A stretch of 64,000 nt of DNA from Corynebacterium alimapuense (GTDB taxonomy: Bacteria; Actinomycetota; Actinomycetes; Mycobacteriales; Mycobacteriaceae): assembly GCF_003716585.1 (NCBI RefSeq), contig NZ_PTJO01000006.1:110176-174175 (forward strand), given 5' to 3'. A program made the translations under genes and the position numbers. The stretch's first letter is position 1, and the number at the start of each line of letters is the position of its first letter. The notes beneath the pieces were generated by a model. It saw only the letters and a program-made list of their open reading frames with translations, was not told where the DNA came from and ran no database searches. Shown piece by piece: positions 60,541 to 64,000 of this stretch.

Positions 60541-61689
60541 GTGACCAGCAATACTCCTTCCACCAATATCGATTTCCTCTACCTCTCCGAGCCCGAAATG
60601 GTTGAAGCCGGAGTCACCGACATCGCCCGCTGCGTCGATGTCATGGAGGAAACCCTCGTGCTGCTCGCCGATGGCGATTACATGATGGCTGGCCTGAAAT
60701 CGAATTCTCACGGCGCAATGATCACCTTCCCGGAAAAGCCCGAATTCCCCGGGATGCCCGCTGATGGTCCGGATCGTCGCTTCATGGCGATGCCTGCCTA
60801 CCTAGGAGGACGCTTCAACGGCACGGGTGTGAAGTGGTACGGCTCTAATGCCGAAAACCGTAAGTCCGGGCTCCCGCGCTCCATTCACGTTTTTGTCCTC
60901 AATGACACGGTCACTGGCGCTCCCAAGGCCATCATGTCCGCCAACTTGCTCTCTGCCTACCGCACCGGTGCGGTCCCGGGTGTGGGCGTCAAGCACCTAG
61001 CTAAGGCTGATGCGAGCTCAGTCGCCATCATCGGCCCCGGCGTGATGGGCAAGACCATCCTGGATGCTGCCATTTCGCAGCGCCCCATCACCACGGTCAA
61101 GATCAAGGGTCGCTCGGCTGGCTCGACCGAGAGCTTTACCGAGTGGGCTAAGAGCACTTACCCGGAGGTTAGCTTCGAGATCGTTGATTCGATCGAGGAA
61201 GCCTGCAAAGACACCGACATCGTCATTGCAGCTACCACTACCGATGCCGCTGGCCCGGAAGCCTTCCCTTACTTCCCGCGTGAGATTCTCTCACCCGGTG
61301 CGTTGTTGCTGCTGCCGGCTGCCGCGCGTTTCGACGACGAGTTGGTCACCGATCCGAGCACCCGCCTGGTCGTTGACTACGACGGCCTCTATGACGCTTG
61401 GAACGAGGAGTACGGCACCGAAGTTGCCTACCGCCTCCTTGGTATCCCCGGAAACCGCTGGTGGGACATGATCGAGAGTGGAGACCTGGCCAAGGATGCC
61501 ACGTCTCAGATGGGCGATATTGCCGCAGGCCGCGCCCCAGGCCGAGCTAACGATGAAGAGATCATTCTCTACTCCGTTGGTGGCATGCCGGTCGAGGACG
61601 TCGCTTGGGCTACCGATATTTATGACACCGCCAAGAGCAAGGGACTGGGCACCAGCTTGAACCTCTGGGAATCTCCCGTCTTGGCTTAA
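60541..61689 (+). CDS. ocd: Ornithine cyclodeaminase family protein
   Basis: A 382-aa NAD-dependent enzyme of the OCD/mu-crystallin family. Rossmann motif IIGPGVMGKTILDAAI, and KWYGSNAENRKSGLPRS and SANLLSAYRTGAVPGVG in the substrate domain. It would convert ornithine to proline plus ammonia, though related enzymes use other amino acids. GTG start with AAGGAC upstream. Second gene of the amtA operon, 43 bp after amtA. Confidence 0.9.
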   Translation: MTSNTPSTNIDFLYLSEPEMVEAGVTDIARCVDVMEETLVLLADGDYMMAGLKSNSHGAMITFPEKPEFPGMPADGPDRRFMAMPAYLGGRFNGTGVKWYGSNAENRKSGLPRSIHVFVLNDTVTGAPKAIMSANLLSAYRTGAVPGVGVKHLAKADASSVAIIGPGVMGKTILDAAISQRPITTVKIKGRSAGSTESFTEWAKSTYPEVSFEIVDSIEEACKDTDIVIAATTTDAAGPEAFPYFPREILSPGALLLLPAAARFDDELVTDPSTRLVVDYDGLYDAWNEEYGTEVAYRLLGIPGNRWWDMIESGDLAKDATSQMGDIAAGRAPGRANDEEIILYSVGGMPVEDVAWATDIYDTAKSKGLGTSLNLWESPVLA

Positions 61690-61737
61690 CGCACTACCCA
61701 CACCCAGCACGAAAGCTCGAAAGGAAGCATCACCATC

Positions 61738-62889
61738 ATGTCTGCACGAACCCGCGTCGGAGTCATCGGATTGGGAACCAGCGGGTCCATGGCTATGTGG
61801 CAGCTGAGCAAGGATAAAGACGTCGAGGTCATCGGCTTCGAGCAGTTTGGAGTCGGCCACGGATACGGAGCCTTCACTGGCGAGTCTCGGCTGTTTCGCA
61901 CTGCCTATCATGAGGGTGCGAAATACGTTCCGTTGTTGCTGCGCGCTCGTGAACTCTGGCAAGACTTGGGCGGATTGACCGGTCGTCGGCTACTCAATCC
62001 ATTTGGAGTGTTGAGTGTAGGAAAAGAAGATCATGCTCCGTTTAAGCGGATGGTGGAATCAGTAGAACAGTTCGGCCTACCGCACGAGCGACTCACCGCA
62101 GAGGCGATGCGGCACCGCTATCCCGGTCTGGACTTCCGGGATGATGAGGCTGGAGTTCTCGATCTTTACGGTGGTGCATTGCGCCCGGAGCTGGCAGTAC
62201 TGAGCGCCTTGGAACAAGCCAAACTCAATGGCGCGACGGTCTTCGATCATGAGCGGATTCTCAATGTTGAGGATTTGGCTGATGAAGGAGTCAAGATCAC
62301 CACTGAGAGTCGAGAGGTGATGGTTGATCGCGTCATCGTCACCGCAGGCTCGTGGGTCAAGGAGCTAGTGCCGGAGGTCTGCGATCTGATTGAGATTCGC
62401 AAGCTGGCATTGACCTGGTTCTTGCCCAAGTCTTACTCCGATTTCGTGCCGGAGCAGTTGCCGTGCTTTATCCGAGACCGGGACGGTTTCCACGTCTTCG
62501 GCGCCCCCAGCGTCGATGGCTACTCGGTCAAGATCGCCGGGATGGACATTTGGGGAGCACCCGGCAAGGAACGAATCGAAAACGCTGATCTACGGCTCGA
62601 CCCGGAAGCTGTCTCGGCTTTTGGCGAGAAGGTCGTCGATATGTTCCCTGGAGTGCAGCCGGAGCCTAACCGCTACAGCGTCCACTTCGATAGCTTTACC
62701 TCATCGAAGGATCCCATCATTGACCGGATTGGCAATGTCGTTGTGGTCACTGGTTTGTCCGGACATGGGTTCAAAATGGCTACCGCGCTGGGTGAATTGG
62801 CTGGCGACTTGGCAGTACATGGCGAGGCTGAGTTTATGCATCCGGATTTCACTATCGCCGCGCATGAACCGATCCACGCGAAAGTTTAA
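61738..62889 (+). CDS. soxA: Sarcosine oxidase / N-methyltryptophan oxidase-like FAD enzyme
   Basis: A 383-aa monomeric amine oxidase. FAD motif GVIGLGTSGSMAMWQLSKD, GYGAFTGESRLFRTAY, and the C-terminal FAD-contact VVTGLSGHGFKMATALGE. It oxidises N-methyl amino acids, releasing methylamine or glycine plus H2O2. The C. glutamicum counterpart in the amtA operon is reported as truncated; this one looks full length. GAAAGGA lies upstream. A terminator follows. Confidence 0.9.
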   Translation: MSARTRVGVIGLGTSGSMAMWQLSKDKDVEVIGFEQFGVGHGYGAFTGESRLFRTAYHEGAKYVPLLLRARELWQDLGGLTGRRLLNPFGVLSVGKEDHAPFKRMVESVEQFGLPHERLTAEAMRHRYPGLDFRDDEAGVLDLYGGALRPELAVLSALEQAKLNGATVFDHERILNVEDLADEGVKITTESREVMVDRVIVTAGSWVKELVPEVCDLIEIRKLALTWFLPKSYSDFVPEQLPCFIRDRDGFHVFGAPSVDGYSVKIAGMDIWGAPGKERIENADLRLDPEAVSAFGEKVVDMFPGVQPEPNRYSVHFDSFTSSKDPIIDRIGNVVVVTGLSGHGFKMATALGELAGDLAVHGEAEFMHPDFTIAAHEPIHAKV

Positions 62890-62935
62890 GAGCTCGTTTG
62901 AGCTTGTCAGATAGTTGTTGAGACACTGAGCAGAA

Positions 62936-62975
62936 ACAGGGCCGATGGTTGCGCACTAGCAATCATGGGCCCTGT
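62936..62975 (+). terminator. Hairpin terminator after soxA
   Basis: ACAGGGCC/GGGCCCTGT with additional inner pairs (TTGC/GCAA) forms a long stem (62936-62975). It lies 46 nt past the soxA stop and 34 nt before the next gene. The T run is weak. Confidence 0.55.
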
Positions 62976-63009
62976 CTGTGACTTAAGGAAAAGGACTACC
63001 CTCACCCTC

Positions 63010-64000
63010 ATGAACGAATTAGACATCACCACCACTCAAGCTTGGGGCTCCCTAGGAATTAACCAGCCGCTAGAACCAGTAATCATTCCCCGGAGAGCTC
63101 TCCGCGAGGATGATGTGCGCATCAGCATTGAGTTCTCCGGCATTTGTCACTCGGATATTCATACGATGCGCGGAGATTGGGGGGCGCGGCAGTATCCGTT
63201 GGTTCCCGGTCACGAGATCGTCGGACGGGTCACCGCGGTTGGTGCGGACGTCGTCGATTATCAGTTGGGCGATCGTGTCGGGGTGGGCTGTTTCATCAAC
63301 TCTTGTGGCTCCTGCCATGCCTGCCAGCAGGAAGAGATTTCTTATTGTGAAAACGGACCGATTCCCACCTATGGCGGTATTGATTCCTACGCTGATGATG
63401 AATACACCCAGGGCGGTTATGCGCGAGAGATCGTCGTGCGGGAGTCTTTCATTGTGCGCGTTCCAGAGGCGCTCGACCCAGCGGCGGCGGCTCCGTTGTT
63501 GTGCGCGGGTATCACCACCTATTCTCCGCTCAAGCGCTGGGGGACTGGCCCCGGCCGTCGAGTAGCGATCATCGGCATGGGCGGTTTAGGCCACGTCGGG
63601 GTCAAAATTGCGGCCGCGATGGGTGCTGAAGTCACGGTATTTTCTCATTCGACCAGCAAGCGCGAGGACGCCCTAGCTTTCGGCGCTCATGACCATGTCT
63701 CCACGGCTGAAGGACTGCCGGAGAACTACCGCAATTATTTCGATCTCATCCTCAACACCGTGTCCGTGGACCTAGAGACCGAGGACTATTTGGGGCTGCT
63801 GCGTTTCGACGGCTCGTTGGTCCAGCTCGGCCTGCCCGGCGCGCCACTGCAGACCAGCACCCGCAGGTTGGCACAGTTTCGTCGCTCGCTATCTGCCTCG
63901 ATGGTTGGCGGCATTCGCGAGACCCAAGAGATGCTTGATTTCTGTGCCGAACACGGGGTGCTGGCCGAAATTGAGCTCATCTCGGCGGAGGACATTAACG
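63010..64000 (+). CDS. Zinc-dependent NAD(P)H alcohol dehydrogenase (partial at window end)
   Basis: The ATG at 63010 (MNELDITTTQAWGSLG) opens a frame to the window end, 330 codons, so the 3' end is missing. Catalytic zinc ligands lie in GICHSDIHTMRGDWG and PGHEIVGRV. The structural-zinc cysteines are in CGSCHACQQ with C in EISYCENG. The coenzyme motif is GMGGLGHVGVKIA. This is the YahK/CAD-type cinnamyl-alcohol/aldehyde reductase group. Full length is expected to be about 345-350 aa. Confidence 0.9.
   Translation, partial: MNELDITTTQAWGSLGINQPLEPVIIPRRALREDDVRISIEFSGICHSDIHTMRGDWGARQYPLVPGHEIVGRVTAVGADVVDYQLGDRVGVGCFINSCGSCHACQQEEISYCENGPIPTYGGIDSYADDEYTQGGYAREIVVRESFIVRVPEALDPAAAAPLLCAGITTYSPLKRWGTGPGRRVAIIGMGGLGHVGVKIAAAMGAEVTVFSHSTSKREDALAFGAHDHVSTAEGLPENYRNYFDLILNTVSVDLETEDYLGLLRFDGSLVQLGLPGAPLQTSTRRLAQFRRSLSASMVGGIRETQEMLDFCAEHGVLAEIELISAEDIN

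Noticed and set aside
1..64000. CRISPR array, prophage or insertion sequence
   Set aside because: No regularly spaced repeats of 24-40 bp in a series, no transposase or integrase motifs, and no phage structural genes were seen.

Overview
The window reads as a chromosomal segment of a Corynebacterium. The evidence is the Actinobacteria cell-division kinase cluster (crgA, pknB, pknA, pbpA, rodA, pstP, fhaB, fhaA), DtxR-type boxes at heme oxygenase, an AmtR-like box before an amtA-ocd-soxA operon, an LldR-type operator before lutABC, a CmtR-type sensor beside a metal ATPase, and a ROK regulator joined to panBC. GC content looks moderate for the phylum. I cannot name the species. I found no transposase, integrase, CRISPR array or rRNA. 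There is one tRNA, tRNA-Leu(CAG).

Layout. 0.1-9.5 kb: one long minus-strand operon for growth and division signalling, ending with crgA. 9.7-16.4 kb: tRNA-Leu, a secreted M23 peptidase, a CHY zinc-finger protein, a lipocalin, an M20 peptidase, and a back-to-back aldehyde dehydrogenase/SDR pair. 16.4-20.9 kb: a sirtuin with an internal deletion, an XRE regulator, a leaderless-type ferritin, heme oxygenase with DtxR boxes, a short terminated transcription unit under its own DtxR-like box, and AMP nucleosidase. 20.9-24.5 kb: a CotH / DUF4956 / VTC-polyphosphate-polymerase cassette. 24.9-33.3 kb: lutABC (lactate oxidation) opposite lldR, then a MntR/DtxR-type regulator and a Mn/Zn ABC importer. 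33.3-35.9 kb: a two-gene accessory unit of a PIN/NYN-like putative nuclease and an HTH-methyltransferase-specificity fusion, with an operator-like repeat over its promoter. 36-40.6 kb: a metal-efflux ATPase with a CmtR-like repressor, then a two-component system with a small exported two-cysteine protein encoded between kinase and regulator. 40.7-58.9 kb: mostly housekeeping and metabolic genes (panBC, MFS, DUF885, HrpB, SDR, LysE, S4, VOC, ATL). 59-64 kb: the nitrogen-controlled amtA-ocd-soxA operon and the start of a zinc alcohol dehydrogenase that runs off the window.

Candidates for undescribed biology, in my order: (1) the PIN/NYN nuclease plus HTH-MTase-TRD pair at 33257-35843; (2) the short DtxR-box-driven transcript or micro-gene at 19149-19326; (3) the histidine kinase / exported small protein / response regulator operon at 38436-40595; (4) the VTC/DUF4956/CotH cassette at 20964-24490; (5) a three-copy direct-plus-inverted repeat at 55886-55988. 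All coordinates and motifs come from reading the sequence. Family names are from recalled motifs, with no database search behind them.
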